A DNA stretch of 64,000 nt from Desulfospira joergensenii DSM 10085 (GTDB lineage Bacteria > Desulfobacterota > Desulfobacteria > Desulfobacterales > Desulfobacteraceae). Where the stretch lies: NCBI RefSeq assembly GCF_000420085.1, contig NZ_ATUG01000003.1, positions 496,001-560,000 on the forward strand, in the 5' to 3' direction. The position numbers and the translations under genes were made by a program. This document shows, piece by piece, positions 56,201 to 64,000 of this stretch (its first letter is position 1; each line of letters begins with the position of its first letter). A model generated the notes under the pieces. It had not been told where the DNA came from, ran no database searches, and saw nothing but the letters and a program-made list of their open reading frames with translations.

Positions 56201-56871
56201 TGGGTGATCGGAAAGATCTTATTGAGCTTTTCCGTATTGATCATGACACAGGTGGGGGTCAACGGGGTGGCCCCGCCGGTGAGACCGGTTCCGGCCCCCC
56301 TGGGGATGATCTCAAACCCAAGGTCTTTTATCCCCTTCACGAGCAAGGGAACCTGGTCTTCCTGGTCCGGGCGGAGAACGGCCAGGGGTGCGAACCTCCG
56401 CCAGTCAGTGGCATCGGTGATATGGGCCGTTATGTTAAAAGGATCAAAATAGATATTCTCCTTTCCGATCACAGGTCCCAGCCGTCTCAAAATCTGCTGC
56501 TGGTGTGAAAAAACCGTTTGGATCTGACGGGAAAGATCACTAAGAGCCCGGCCGCAGGCGTCCAGAACAACCAGAACCCCGGGGTGGCGGGCATGGTCCC
56601 GGATAATGGACAGGTCATTTTCAAACTCTGAAAAGAGCCTTCTGCGCTGAACAGGATGCTCTGCCAGTTCCTGGAAAAGAAAAGGATTGCGCTGGATGAT
56701 AAACAGGTCTCCCATGAACCTGTGGAGGAGCCGGGAAGACCTGCCCGTGTCCGTGCTCCGGTCAAGGGAGCGGATCTCCCTTAGAATGCCAGATCCAAAA
56801 AGATGGCGGATTATCTGATCATCGTCTGCAGAGGTGTAGTTGTAAGGTATCTTTCTTTTTGGGTCTGACAT
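53284..56871 (-). CDS. FAD-linked oxidoreductase fused to Fe-S/CCG module (DUF3683 family; candidate D-2-hydroxyglutarate or D-lactate dehydrogenase)
   Basis: Predicted flavoprotein that oxidises a D-2-hydroxyacid and passes electrons through Fe-S centres. Order: DUF3683-like N-terminus (1-140); FAD-binding PCMH domain (about 150-380; PRGAGTGLTGGATPL); FAD-oxidase C domain with HMHAGDGNVHVNIPV and GEHGIGLTK; two ferredoxin motifs (CVRCGKCKPLCPV near 757, CTICHRCLIKCPV near 821); and a heterodisulfide-reductase-like CCG domain (FPGCGSERVF, CCGYPLR, HAPCHDSLKEEG). At 1195 residues it resembles E. coli YdiJ, a D-2-hydroxyglutarate dehydrogenase, with extra parts. It lies 8 bp after serA, which supports that substrate. 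Confidence 0.85.
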   Translation of the reverse strand: MSDPKRKIPYNYTSADDDQIIRHLFGSGILREIRSLDRSTDTGRSSRLLHRFMGDLFIIQRNPFLFQELAEHPVQRRRLFSEFENDLSIIRDHARHPGVLVVLDACGRALSDLSRQIQTVFSHQQQILRRLGPVIGKENIYFDPFNITAHITDATDWRRFAPLAVLRPDQEDQVPLLVKGIKDLGFEIIPRGAGTGLTGGATPLTPTCVMINTEKLNKIFPITHEKNGQGKTFASMEVQAGVVTQDAKDEAKNQGLIFATDPTSAWACTIGGNLAENAGGKTAVLFGTAIDNVLSYKITMPDGISYTVRRQDHLLRKILAGDHLVFHVYDDRDRIVETIELSGDEIRKKGLGKDVTNKTLNGLPGIQKEGCDGIITSAKFVLYPEFQYKKTFCIEFFGNDMAEAGKVIMAISKEFSDQDPALMALEHLDEEYIKAIKYKTKQPAGSRLKAVLLIDMVADDPQSLARGIERLEDILEPYDRTSLSIAGDEKEARRFWDDRKRLGAIAAHTNAFKLNEDIVLPMDSLADFVRFIDQTNLEEKKYNQIRIIQAIVDYLTTAKPLADPEWLTRKVSQARNLAYEFKKKLDIASRDALEAEIHSKNFYGQVVESLRGYSRLLENIDRIYRQTRARLIVIATHMHAGDGNVHVNIPVFSNDREMMERASMTADRVMEKSVELQGAVSGEHGIGLTKFKHLSPDIIEAFEAYRKKIDPHRIMNPNKLSEPDIIDKVFTPSFNLLELEARILKHGSLSELAMKIANCVRCGKCKPLCPVFNPGGNMFFHPRNKNLGIGALIEAMLYIAQRTHSTGFKVMKNLEEIADHCTICHRCLIKCPVNIDSGHISIEERKILKAMDFKHTPLSTRMTLSYLGSKKESVNRLMRPSLLNVGSALQRTGSRLFSPLTGLQSVKQTRTAQILRTPVSMPPLQTLRAFLPNSQKNQALLLEPEQTAVSTVFYFPGCGSERVFSRISMAGLFILLKAGCRVILPPPYLCCGYPLRVNARKEEADRISLENIIIMTQIRDMFHDLEFDACVVSCGTCMESLSDLGIESVFDCHVEDVSGFALKGLEGIGSDQRYLYHAPCHDSLKEEGAFLLGQTGMDVVEVPYCCSEAGTLALSRPDISHSMLIRKGKAIQETGALRGMKILTNCPSCVQGLGRHTHLKLKPVHLAEELALLMGGKNWVEEFREMVRSGEQVNF

Positions 56872-56879
56872 TTCTTATT

Positions 56880-58460
56880 CTATAGCTCAAAGGTGGTCAT
56901 GCTGACCACCAGGTCAAGATTGGCAATTTCCTCCACCACATCCGGTGGTACAGGAGTATCGGTTTGGAGAAAGATGATGTTCCTGTCACCGTCTTCCTCA
57001 CGGCCCACCATCATCCTGGCGATATTGATCTTGTGTTTCCCCAGGGTAATGCCGATGGAGCCGATGGAGCCGGGTTTGTCCACATTGTGGATCAGTCCCA
57101 GGTGGCCTTCCGGAATCACCTCCAGGCGGAACTTGTTGATGCGTACGATTCTGGCGTCATCTTTTCCAAATATGGTTCCTTCCACGATATTGGTCTGGGT
57201 ATCCGTTACCACGGTCATCCGGATCAGATTGAGGAAATTCCCGGCTTCCCGGGCGGTGGATTCGGAGATCTTAATCCCCATTTCATTGGCCAGGGAAATG
57301 GCGTTGACCGAATTGACCTCATACCTGACAAATTGATTTAAAATTCCCTTGATCCCTTCGATGGTGATGGGCTTGAGATCAAGATCCGGAAATTTGCCGA
57401 TATATTCGATATCCACCTGTTTTACCCCGCCCCTGGTGATCTGGGACTGCATCTTGCCCATTTTTTCCGCCAGGTAGAGAAAGGGTTTGAGCTGGCGCAG
57501 CACCTCACCGGTCACCGAGGGTACGTTCACGGCATTGATCACGGTGTCATGGAGGAGGTAGGCAATGATCTGGTTGGCTGCAGCCACGGAAACATTGGTT
57601 TGGGCTTCCTTGGTGGAGGCTCCCAAATGGGGGGTGGCAATGACCTGTTCCAGCTCCAGCAGTGGATGATTCCCGGGGGGTTCGGTGGAGAATACGTCAA
57701 GAGCGGCCCCGGCCACCTGTCCGGACTGAATGGCCTCGTACAGTGCGGATTCGTTGACGATTCCGCCCCGGGCGCAGTTGATAATCATGACCCCCTTTTT
57801 CATCTTTTCAAAGGCCTGGGCATCCAGAAGGTCGATGGTGGAGTCCATCTTGGGCACATGAATGGTGACATAGTCGGACCGGGCATAAAGGTCGTCCAGG
57901 CTGACATATTCAAAACCGGCCTTTTCAATGTGATCTGAAGAAATATTGGGATCATAGACAATCACCTTCATCTTCAGTCCCTTGGCCAGTCCGGCAACAA
58001 TGGAGCCGATGTTTCCAAACCCGATCACTCCAATGGTCTTGTTGAATATCTCCCTGCCCTGGAGAAGCTTTTTGTCCCAGTTCCCGGCTTTCATGGAGGC
58101 CGTGCCCCGGGGGATGTTCCGGGTCAGGGCCATCATCATGGCAATGGCGTGTTCCGCCGTGGTGACGGTATTGCCTCCGGGGGTGTTCATGACGGCCACC
58201 CCCTTTTTGGTGGCCTCTTCAATATCAACATTGTCCAGGCCGATGCCGGCCCTGGCAATGACCTTGAGATTATCGGCGGCCGATAAAAGCTCTTGGGTGA
58301 CCCGGGTGGAGCTGCGGATGGCCAGGGCATCGTATTGACCGATGATTTCCCTGAGTTCTTCGGGTGAAAGCCCGATATTCACGTCCACATCAATGCCGGC
58401 CTGGTTTCTGAAAATATCGATGCCGGCCTCATCCATTTTGTCGCTGATCAGAACCTTCAT
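56880..58460 (-). CDS. serA: D-3-phosphoglycerate dehydrogenase
   Basis: First step of serine synthesis: NAD-dependent oxidation of 3-phosphoglycerate. The substrate domain is followed by a Rossmann fold (IGVIGFGNIGSIVAGLAKGL), catalytic Arg (NCARGGIVNE), Glu and His (ATPHLGASTKEAQ). The C-terminus has the long-form intervening domain (about 320-450) and an ACT domain (GHLGLIHNVDKPGSIGSIGI), where serine usually inhibits. It is 526 residues. Its start overlaps the serC stop by 4 bp (ATGA). Confidence 0.96.
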   Translation of the reverse strand: MKVLISDKMDEAGIDIFRNQAGIDVDVNIGLSPEELREIIGQYDALAIRSSTRVTQELLSAADNLKVIARAGIGLDNVDIEEATKKGVAVMNTPGGNTVTTAEHAIAMMMALTRNIPRGTASMKAGNWDKKLLQGREIFNKTIGVIGFGNIGSIVAGLAKGLKMKVIVYDPNISSDHIEKAGFEYVSLDDLYARSDYVTIHVPKMDSTIDLLDAQAFEKMKKGVMIINCARGGIVNESALYEAIQSGQVAGAALDVFSTEPPGNHPLLELEQVIATPHLGASTKEAQTNVSVAAANQIIAYLLHDTVINAVNVPSVTGEVLRQLKPFLYLAEKMGKMQSQITRGGVKQVDIEYIGKFPDLDLKPITIEGIKGILNQFVRYEVNSVNAISLANEMGIKISESTAREAGNFLNLIRMTVVTDTQTNIVEGTIFGKDDARIVRINKFRLEVIPEGHLGLIHNVDKPGSIGSIGITLGKHKINIARMMVGREEDGDRNIIFLQTDTPVPPDVVEEIANLDLVVSMTTFEL

Positions 58461-59548
58461 GGCCTGGCCTCCTTTTGAAAGGACTCCATGAATTGAACCA
58501 GGGCGTTGATGGCCTCCATGGTGGTGGCGTTGTAGATGGAGGCCCGGCAGCCGCCCACGGATCTGTGCCCCTTGAGGCCGCCTAACCCTTGGTCCGTCGC
58601 CTTTTGAATGAATAATTTTTCAAGATCCTCGTCGGGCAGGCGGAAGGTCACATTCATCAGGGACCTGGAATCCTTTTTGGCCGTGGCCCGGTAGAAATCA
58701 CTGGAGTCCATGAAATCGTACAGGATTCCGGCTTTTTCCAGGTTAAATGCTTCCATTTTCTCCAAACCGCCCATTTCCTCTTCGATCCATTTGAGAACCA
58801 GGTCAATTGTATATACACCGAAACAGGGCGGAGTATTGTACATGGAGTTTTTCGCAGCATAGGTGGAATACTTGAGCATGGAGGGCAGGTCCTCATTGGC
58901 CGTATCCAGGAAATCTTTTTTGATAATCACCAGGCAGGTTCCGGAAGGTCCCAGGTTCTTTTGGGCTCCGGCATAAATCATGCCGAACCGGTCCATGGGA
59001 AGAGGCCGGGAAAATATATCCGAAGACATATCAGAGACAATGGGGATTCCGCCGGTATCCGGGAACTTGGCAAACTGGGTTCCTTTAATGGTGTTGTTGG
59101 AAGTGATGTGGACATATCTGGCATCTTTGCTGAATTCGATCTCATTGGGGATATAGGAAAAATCCTTGTCTTCGGAGGAGGCCACAACCTTGACGCCCTT
59201 GTTCTGAATCTGGACTTCCTTGATGGCCTTGGTGGACCAGGTGCCGGTGTTGACGTAGTCGGCGCTCTGTCCATCTGAAAGGAAATTCATGGGAATCATG
59301 GCAAATTGCATGGAAGCCCCGCCCTGGATGAAAAGAACGTGATATTGATCATCGATATGAAGAAGGCGTTTGACCCTTTCCACCGCATCATTGATGACCT
59401 CGTCAAAATAGGAAGATCTGTGACTGATTTCCGTAATGGACATGCCTGAATTGTTGAAATTCAGGAAAGATGCCTGGATTTCCTCCAAAACCGGCAGCGG
59501 CAGGGCTGCCGGTCCTGCATTGAAATTGAAAATTCGCTGATCTGTCAT
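58457..59548 (-). CDS. serC: Phosphoserine aminotransferase
   Basis: Second step of serine synthesis, also used in pyridoxal phosphate synthesis. Class V PLP enzyme of 363 residues: the N-terminus FNFNAGPAALPLPVLEEIQ, the phosphate-site region FIQGGASMQFAMIPMNFL, PLP lysine in YAGAQKNLGPSGT, and the C-terminal GHRSVGGCRASIYNA that binds the substrate phosphate. AAAGGA precedes the ATG. It is first in the serC-serA-oxidoreductase-rsmE run. Confidence 0.97.
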   Translation of the reverse strand: MTDQRIFNFNAGPAALPLPVLEEIQASFLNFNNSGMSITEISHRSSYFDEVINDAVERVKRLLHIDDQYHVLFIQGGASMQFAMIPMNFLSDGQSADYVNTGTWSTKAIKEVQIQNKGVKVVASSEDKDFSYIPNEIEFSKDARYVHITSNNTIKGTQFAKFPDTGGIPIVSDMSSDIFSRPLPMDRFGMIYAGAQKNLGPSGTCLVIIKKDFLDTANEDLPSMLKYSTYAAKNSMYNTPPCFGVYTIDLVLKWIEEEMGGLEKMEAFNLEKAGILYDFMDSSDFYRATAKKDSRSLMNVTFRLPDEDLEKLFIQKATDQGLGGLKGHRSVGGCRASIYNATTMEAINALVQFMESFQKEARP

Positions 59549-59643
59549 TTTCTTTTCCTTTCAGATGTTAGGGTTGTAAGTTTTGAGGTTGAAGAAGATC
59601 CTTCCCCCTGATTCAAACCGATCCAATATTCCATTAAGTAGCT

Positions 59644-59753
59644 GAAAACGTATCCAGATACAAGGCGCAAGAAATTTTATAATTGATGCCTGAAATTTTA
59701 ACGAAAGTTTTGATCATCTGCAACCATCCACAAATTAAGATGGATGCGTTTTT
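59644..59753. repeat. Terminal-inverted-repeat element (family B, copy 2)
   Basis: GAAAACGTATCC (59644-59655) is mirrored by GGATGCGTTTTT (59742-59753). The left end continues AGATACAAGGCGCAAGAAAT, matching copy 1 with few changes. It lies between the prfC stop and the serC promoter region. The remaining 95 bp of this gap upstream of serC show nothing distinct. Confidence 0.6.
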
Positions 59754-59763
59754 GAGGCAGACA

Positions 59764-61353
59764 TCAATTGTGCTCCCGGGTTTTATGAAACTCGATAGCC
59801 GGCCACTCTTCCATGGCAAACCCAAGCTGATATTCACTGGTGGTTAAAAAAGTGAGCCATCCTTCCGCATCCATGGCAAGGCTGGATTCGTTTTTCCGTT
59901 TAAAATCCTTGAGCAGAGACTCATCTTCGCAGGTGACCCACCTGGCCACAGAAAGATCAATGGTCTCCACCCCGGCTTTTACCTTGTATTCGGCCGCAAG
60001 CCTTGCCATGGTCACCTCAAACTGGAGAAGCCCCACGGCACCGATGACATGCATATTTCCCATCAAGGGCCGGAACACCTGGATGGTGCCCTCCTCTGCC
60101 AGCTGGGTCAGTCCCTTGTTCAGGGCCTTGGCCTTCATGGGATCCTTTAGGATCACCCGTCTGAAATGCTCCGGTGCAAAATTGGGAATGCCCAGAAACT
60201 TGAGGGGTTCCTTGGCGGTAAAGGTATCTCCGATCTTGATGGTGCCGTGGTTGTGAATACCGATGATGTCACCGGGGAAGGCCTCTTCAATATTGTTTCT
60301 TTCCCGGGCCATGAAAATGGTGGCATTGGAAAGCTTGATCTCCTTTCCCAGGCGGTGGTGGCGGACTTTCATCCCCTTGGAGAATTTTCCCGAACATATT
60401 CTGAAAAAGGCGATCCTGTCTCTGTGCTCCGGGTCCATATTGGCCTGGATCTTAAATGTGAAGCCGCTGAAATCTGACTCCAATGGATCCACATCCCGGG
60501 TGAGCGCCCTCCTCTTTCCGGGTCTGGGCGCGATCTTGATAAATGCATCCAGCATTTCCCGGACACCGAAATTATTGATGGCGGAACCGAAAAATACCGG
60601 GGTCTGGGTTCCGTTGAGAAAGAGGTCGAGATCAAAGGGGTCAGAAGCCCCCTGAATCAGATCCACATCCTCCCTGAGCTGGTCTGCCTGGGTGTCAGAG
60701 ATCAGCTCATCCAGCCTCGGATCAGATAGATCCGTAATCCGGATGCTGTCATCGTCTCTCGGGGTATAGCCCGGGGTAAATATGCCCAACTCACTGTTCT
60801 CCAGATCATAGACCCCTTTGAACCGTTTGCCCATGCCGATGGGCCAGGTCAGGGGGATGCATTCGATCTGGAGTTTCTCTTCGATATCCTCAAAGATATC
60901 CAGGGGTTCCATCCCTTCCCGGTCCAGCTTGTTGATAAAAGTAATGATGGGGGTGTTGCGCATGCGGCAGACCTCCATGAGTTTCCGGGTCTGGGGCTCG
61001 ACTCCCTTGGCATTATCAATGATCATGACGGCGCAGTCCACGGCGGTCAGCACCCGGTAGGTATCTTCGGAAAAGTCCTTATGTCCGGGAGTGTCCAGAA
61101 GATTAACCTCATAATCCTTATAATTGAACTTCATCACCGATGAAGATACGGAAATCCCCCTTTCCTGTTCAATGGAGAGGAAATCAGAGGTGGCGGCACG
61201 ATCAGCCTTCCTTGACTTGACTGCCCCGGCCTGCTGAATAGCCCCTCCAAAGAGAAGCAGTTTTTCCGTCAAGGTGGTTTTGCCGGCATCGGGATGGCTG
61301 ATGATGGCAAAGGTTCGTCGTTTATTTATTTCTTTTAAAAGTACTTTATCCAA
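59764..61353 (-). CDS. prfC: Peptide chain release factor 3
   Basis: GTPase that recycles RF1 and RF2 after termination. It is an EF-G-like G domain (about 1-280): SHPDAGKTTLTEKLL (P-loop), ERGISVSSSVMKF (switch I), DTPGHKDFSEDTYR (G3) and FINKLDREG (G4). Two further domains end near VARWVTCEDESLLKDFKRK. It is 529 residues, as in E. coli RF3. The frame opens with TTG at 61353 and the next Met is far inside, so TTG is probably the true start. No strong ribosome-binding site is visible. Confidence 0.95.
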   Translation of the reverse strand: MDKVLLKEINKRRTFAIISHPDAGKTTLTEKLLLFGGAIQQAGAVKSRKADRAATSDFLSIEQERGISVSSSVMKFNYKDYEVNLLDTPGHKDFSEDTYRVLTAVDCAVMIIDNAKGVEPQTRKLMEVCRMRNTPIITFINKLDREGMEPLDIFEDIEEKLQIECIPLTWPIGMGKRFKGVYDLENSELGIFTPGYTPRDDDSIRITDLSDPRLDELISDTQADQLREDVDLIQGASDPFDLDLFLNGTQTPVFFGSAINNFGVREMLDAFIKIAPRPGKRRALTRDVDPLESDFSGFTFKIQANMDPEHRDRIAFFRICSGKFSKGMKVRHHRLGKEIKLSNATIFMARERNNIEEAFPGDIIGIHNHGTIKIGDTFTAKEPLKFLGIPNFAPEHFRRVILKDPMKAKALNKGLTQLAEEGTIQVFRPLMGNMHVIGAVGLLQFEVTMARLAAEYKVKAGVETIDLSVARWVTCEDESLLKDFKRKNESSLAMDAEGWLTFLTTSEYQLGFAMEEWPAIEFHKTREHN

Positions 61354-61489
61354 ATTCGTATTATCTCATTATCTATAAAAACGAAATATCCAATAAACAG
61401 GGTCTATTAGATATTATTCATTTTTTCTTTTGGGTTTTTTACAATCGTGGCGCGGTAAAGGGTAAAACATCAACCGCGCCAGGGAGGGT

Positions 61490-61720
61490 TTATTTTTTGT
61501 ATTTCTTTTTAACCTTAAAAAAATCCCAGATTGCCCAGGGAATCAGGACCGCACTCAACACCTGGTTAAACAAGGCGTGTTCCGCCATTTCCGGATCCGA
61601 GGTCAACCACCCGTCCCAGAAACACCACAGCCCGAATCCCAACAGCAGAAAGGTAAACACATAGGGACTCATCTGGGGAGGTCTTGGCGTCTTTTTTTCT
61701 ATTGTTTCCTGTTCTTTCAT
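61490..61720 (-). CDS. Small membrane protein, function unknown
   Basis: 76 residues from the ATG at 61720, with AAAGGAGA about 12 bases upstream; a longer frame from 61768 is less likely. Two hydrophobic segments (YVFTFLLLGFGLWCFWDGWL and FNQVLSAVLIPWAIWDFF) flank a short acidic loop, and the tail is KVKKKYKK. It stands alone between prfC and a divergent gene. Confidence 0.65.
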   Translation of the reverse strand: MKEQETIEKKTPRPPQMSPYVFTFLLLGFGLWCFWDGWLTSDPEMAEHALFNQVLSAVLIPWAIWDFFKVKKKYKK

Positions 61721-61974
61721 ATTGGGTTTACGATCTCCTTTAATCCAATTTTTCCTTCTATTTATCATAGTTCATTTTAATTGAGAAGCAAGAAAAAAGA
61801 TGCTAAAAACAAACACTGAACAAAGTTTTTCCTTGATACTGTCCATGGTTTTCAATGATCCCCGCATAAAATTTTCTTGCGGTTTTTCATATTTACAGGT
61901 AAATTTTAGTCGTTTAGGTCAATTGTTTGATAAGATCTTTTGAGTTCGAATTAAACATCCTATGGAGAAAATGA

Positions 61975-62544
61975 ATGGATAAGGCCAATCAGGATTCTGG
62001 ATTCAAAAAAGGCGTCTGGATAAAAGAGCAGCAGGGAATGCTTACGATGGGTGCCATTGACGGACCGGACAAAGAGGCCATGATCGTCCCGGATGAACTG
62101 TGCACCAGGATTTTCGCCTTTGAAGAAGAGATGATGAGTGCCTTATACGGCAGCCATCGTGTTCCTTTCAACCCGGCAATTGTCGATATAGAAAAGTTAT
62201 TAGCAAACCTAAAGGCCCGGTTCAAAGAGGTCGAGATGAAAATCTCTTTTTCAAATCCTCAAAACGAAGAGTTTCAAGGAGATTACGAAAAAATTTTCGA
62301 TCTTATTGGAACTCTGGTCTTAAGCTCGATATCCCAGGATGCCAAACCCCTGATCTATATCAACGCTTCACTTGTTCAAGGCCATTTATGTATTATTTAC
62401 CGGGATTCCGATTCCGTTTCAGACCCGTCCCAACTGACCAAAGAAATGAAATATATCAGAACCGAATTAAAGGGTGAGGCCAGTTATAAGAAAACGAGTG
62501 AAGACAGATCCTACTATGACATTATGATACCGTCAAAAACATAA
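61975..62544 (+). CDS. Uncharacterised protein, possible degenerate HATPase-like domain
   Basis: 189 residues, cytoplasmic. GGAGAAA precedes the ATG. The C-terminal half (EKIFDLIGTLVLSSISQDAKPLIYINASLVQGHLCIIYRDS in segments) recalls the N-box and strand order of histidine-kinase ATPase domains, but the Asn and Gly signature residues are not clear. It could be a kinase-like regulatory domain without activity. The 206-bp upstream region carries no other feature I can assign. It may belong with the two genes that follow. Confidence 0.6.
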   Translation: MDKANQDSGFKKGVWIKEQQGMLTMGAIDGPDKEAMIVPDELCTRIFAFEEEMMSALYGSHRVPFNPAIVDIEKLLANLKARFKEVEMKISFSNPQNEEFQGDYEKIFDLIGTLVLSSISQDAKPLIYINASLVQGHLCIIYRDSDSVSDPSQLTKEMKYIRTELKGEASYKKTSEDRSYYDIMIPSKT

Positions 62545-62658
62545 GATCCTTTGGTATCCATGGATTTTCACAGGATTTTCTTAATGCCTTGAAAATTGAC
62601 TTTTTCTAAGATATGGTCTGCCTGCTTGGATTATTGAATTGAAAAACTTGGGCGGTGC

Positions 62659-63813
62659 ATGAAATTTTTTCCCTTAAAAACGGTTATAATATGCCTTGTA
62701 TTGACCCCGATACTCTATATCGTTACCCTTGACTATACCCGATCATCCCTGGAAAACCGGTATCTGCAATCCGTTCAAAACAGCCTCATTGGAAACTCCC
62801 AGCCCCTTTTAAACGGTACTGTTCATATTGAAGAACAGGTAGCCAAGAATATACAGACGTTTTTAAATCAGGACTATCTGGTTCAGCATAAACTCTTAAA
62901 ACTTGACATTCTGGTCACCACCTCCCAGGGAAAAATAATCTACCCCACCTATGTGACCCCTGAACTCTTATCCGACGAACTGGGCAAAGATTTTAATCCC
63001 GAAGTCATTGCTAACCAAAATTTTGAAATTCTCAATTCCGGTCTTGAAGTAAAAGTAAAAATCGACCTGAGCCACGGCTCCAAAATCGCCAATGCGCTTT
63101 TGATCCTTTATTCCTCTATTTCTTTTTTCATCTTTTTCATCTTTTACCGGGCCGGAACCCGGAAGGCCGAAAAAAACAGCAGGGATCAGCAGGAACTGAT
63201 CACCAATCTGAAAAAAGAAGAAAAAGTTCATCGAGAAATCGTCAATGATATCAGCAGAGAGCGCCAGGGACTATTTGAGAATATCAAGGCTTTAAACGAA
63301 AAATACCAGGCAGACAAAGAAAAGGCCAAGATCAACGAGGATGAAATGTTCAAGGAGATCGTCTCCCTTGAAGAAAAACTGACTTCATCTGTGGAACTTA
63401 AAAAGCGCAAGGAAAATGAAATAGAGGAACTCAAATCAGCCATAGAGAGATATGAACGAAGAAAAAGCTCTAAAGGCCGGCGGAATGAGTTTGATTTTCT
63501 AACCAAAAGATTTTCAGCTCTCTATAAAAATGTGGATATGAACCGCAAAGCCCTGAGCGGACTTTTGAACCTGACGGAAGATCAGCAGATCAAAGCGGAA
63601 GAAATTATTCTTCAACTGGACAGGGAACCCGAAAAAGTTATCATCAAAAGAAAGGTCTTTTCCGGCAAGAAACACAAAACCGCTTGCCTTGAAGTCTTAT
63701 TCGCCTATAATGGAAGACTCTATTTCAGAAACACCGGGACCCGGACAGAGGTGGTGGTGATCGGAACCAAAAATACCCAAGCCAAGGATATGGAGTTTCT
63801 CCACAGTTTATAA
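62659..63813 (+). CDS. Membrane protein with periplasmic sensor-like region and cytoplasmic coiled coil, function unknown
   Basis: 384 residues. A first membrane helix (TVIICLVLTPILYIVTL) and a second (ALLILYSSISFFIFFIFY, about 147-165) enclose about 120 periplasmic residues, as in a sensor domain. A long Lys/Glu coiled coil (about 170-275) follows, then a compact C-terminal region (RFSALYKNVDMNRKALSGLLNL, EVLFAYNGRLYFRNTGTRTE). No kinase or methyl-acceptor motif is seen. It is 5 bp upstream of an ExeA-type ATPase gene, so both probably act together. Confidence 0.7.
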   Translation: MKFFPLKTVIICLVLTPILYIVTLDYTRSSLENRYLQSVQNSLIGNSQPLLNGTVHIEEQVAKNIQTFLNQDYLVQHKLLKLDILVTTSQGKIIYPTYVTPELLSDELGKDFNPEVIANQNFEILNSGLEVKVKIDLSHGSKIANALLILYSSISFFIFFIFYRAGTRKAEKNSRDQQELITNLKKEEKVHREIVNDISRERQGLFENIKALNEKYQADKEKAKINEDEMFKEIVSLEEKLTSSVELKKRKENEIEELKSAIERYERRKSSKGRRNEFDFLTKRFSALYKNVDMNRKALSGLLNLTEDQQIKAEEIILQLDREPEKVIIKRKVFSGKKHKTACLEVLFAYNGRLYFRNTGTRTEVVVIGTKNTQAKDMEFLHSL

Positions 63814-63818
63814 GCCAT

Positions 63819-64000
63819 ATGTATACCTCATTTTACAAACTTCATTCAAAACCCTTTCAGATCAGTTCCGATCCGGCATTCATGTGGTTCGGGGAAAAAC
63901 ATAAAGAAGCCCTGGCCACCCTGAAATACGGCATTTTGGACAACAAGGGCTTTCTCCTTTTGACCGGAGACGTGGGAACAGGAAAAACTTCCCTGATCAA
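63819..64000 (+). CDS. ExeA/GspA-type AAA ATPase, 3'-truncated by window edge
   Basis: Only the first 60 codons are visible. The start YTSFYKLHSKPFQISSDPAF and the Walker A motif LLLTGDVGTGKTSLI match the ExeA/GspA family. Relatives help place secretin rings through peptidoglycan or occur in exopolysaccharide (XrtA-type) clusters. Which applies cannot be judged from this fragment. It starts 5 bp after the coiled-coil membrane protein gene. Confidence 0.85.
   Translation, partial: MYTSFYKLHSKPFQISSDPAFMWFGEKHKEALATLKYGILDNKGFLLLTGDVGTGKTSLI

Noticed and set aside
54793..56508. 571-codon frame opposite the large oxidoreductase gene
   Set aside because: It is antisense to well-conserved domains, has no recognisable motif, and is explained by codon bias of the real gene.
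1..64000. CRISPR array
   Set aside because: No regularly spaced direct repeats of 24-40 bp with unique spacers and no cas-like gene were seen.

Overview
The window looks like a chromosomal core segment of a sulfate-reducing-type Desulfobacterota bacterium (Desulfobacteraceae/Desulfobacula-like). This placement is inferred, from the tmRNA tag ADDYNYAVAA, a Prc/AsmA/M16/PpiD envelope set, a stand-alone HPr-Enzyme I pair, a large class I adenylate cyclase and a DUF3683-type FAD/Fe-S oxidoreductase. No taxonomic marker was searched. Genes are densely packed, with many 4-bp ATGA overlaps and frequent TTG starts (HPr, YajC, TopA, inositol-monophosphatase homologue, RF3).

Layout. 1-1441: right part of an IS256-family element that appears to have landed in a gene, whose 3' remnant survives next to tmRNA. 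1542-8564 (minus): ssrA, smpB, ptsI, ptsH and a 1289-residue class I adenylate cyclase with HEAT-like and pentapeptide-repeat extensions. 8657-23908 (plus): parE-parC, a MltF-like transglycosylase, RNase G, a LysM-like membrane protein, yajC-secD-secF, a CpoB-like lipoprotein, dprA and topA. 23984-28898: efp (minus), then guaA and two uncharacterised genes (plus). 28952-39586: a LysM transglycosylase (minus), then a plus-strand run with an inositol-monophosphatase homologue, an RbgA/YlqF-like GTPase, Prc protease, an AsmA-like protein, acyl-ACP thioesterase and recX, followed by a structured non-coding stretch and a PilZ gene behind a sigma-54-like promoter. 39678-49090: envelope proteostasis genes (M16 lipoprotein, PpiD, DegP/DegQ), tRNA-Ala(GGC), a two-component system and YjbQ. 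49304-61720: an Uup-like ABC-F protein, a cyclic-nucleotide-binding protein, a frameshifted small gene, rsmE, the DUF3683 oxidoreductase, serA, serC and RF3. 61975-64000: three plus-strand genes that end in a truncated ExeA-type ATPase.

Functional themes. (1) A possible cAMP-PTS circuit: adenylate cyclase immediately upstream of HPr and Enzyme I, plus a stand-alone cNMP-binding protein 43 kb away. (2) Serine biosynthesis (serC-serA) tightly coupled to a candidate D-2-hydroxyglutarate dehydrogenase. (3) Trans-translation (ssrA-smpB). (4) Several envelope quality-control units. (5) Two families of intergenic inverted-repeat elements, with three and two copies here. No CRISPR array, rRNA or riboswitch was recognised.
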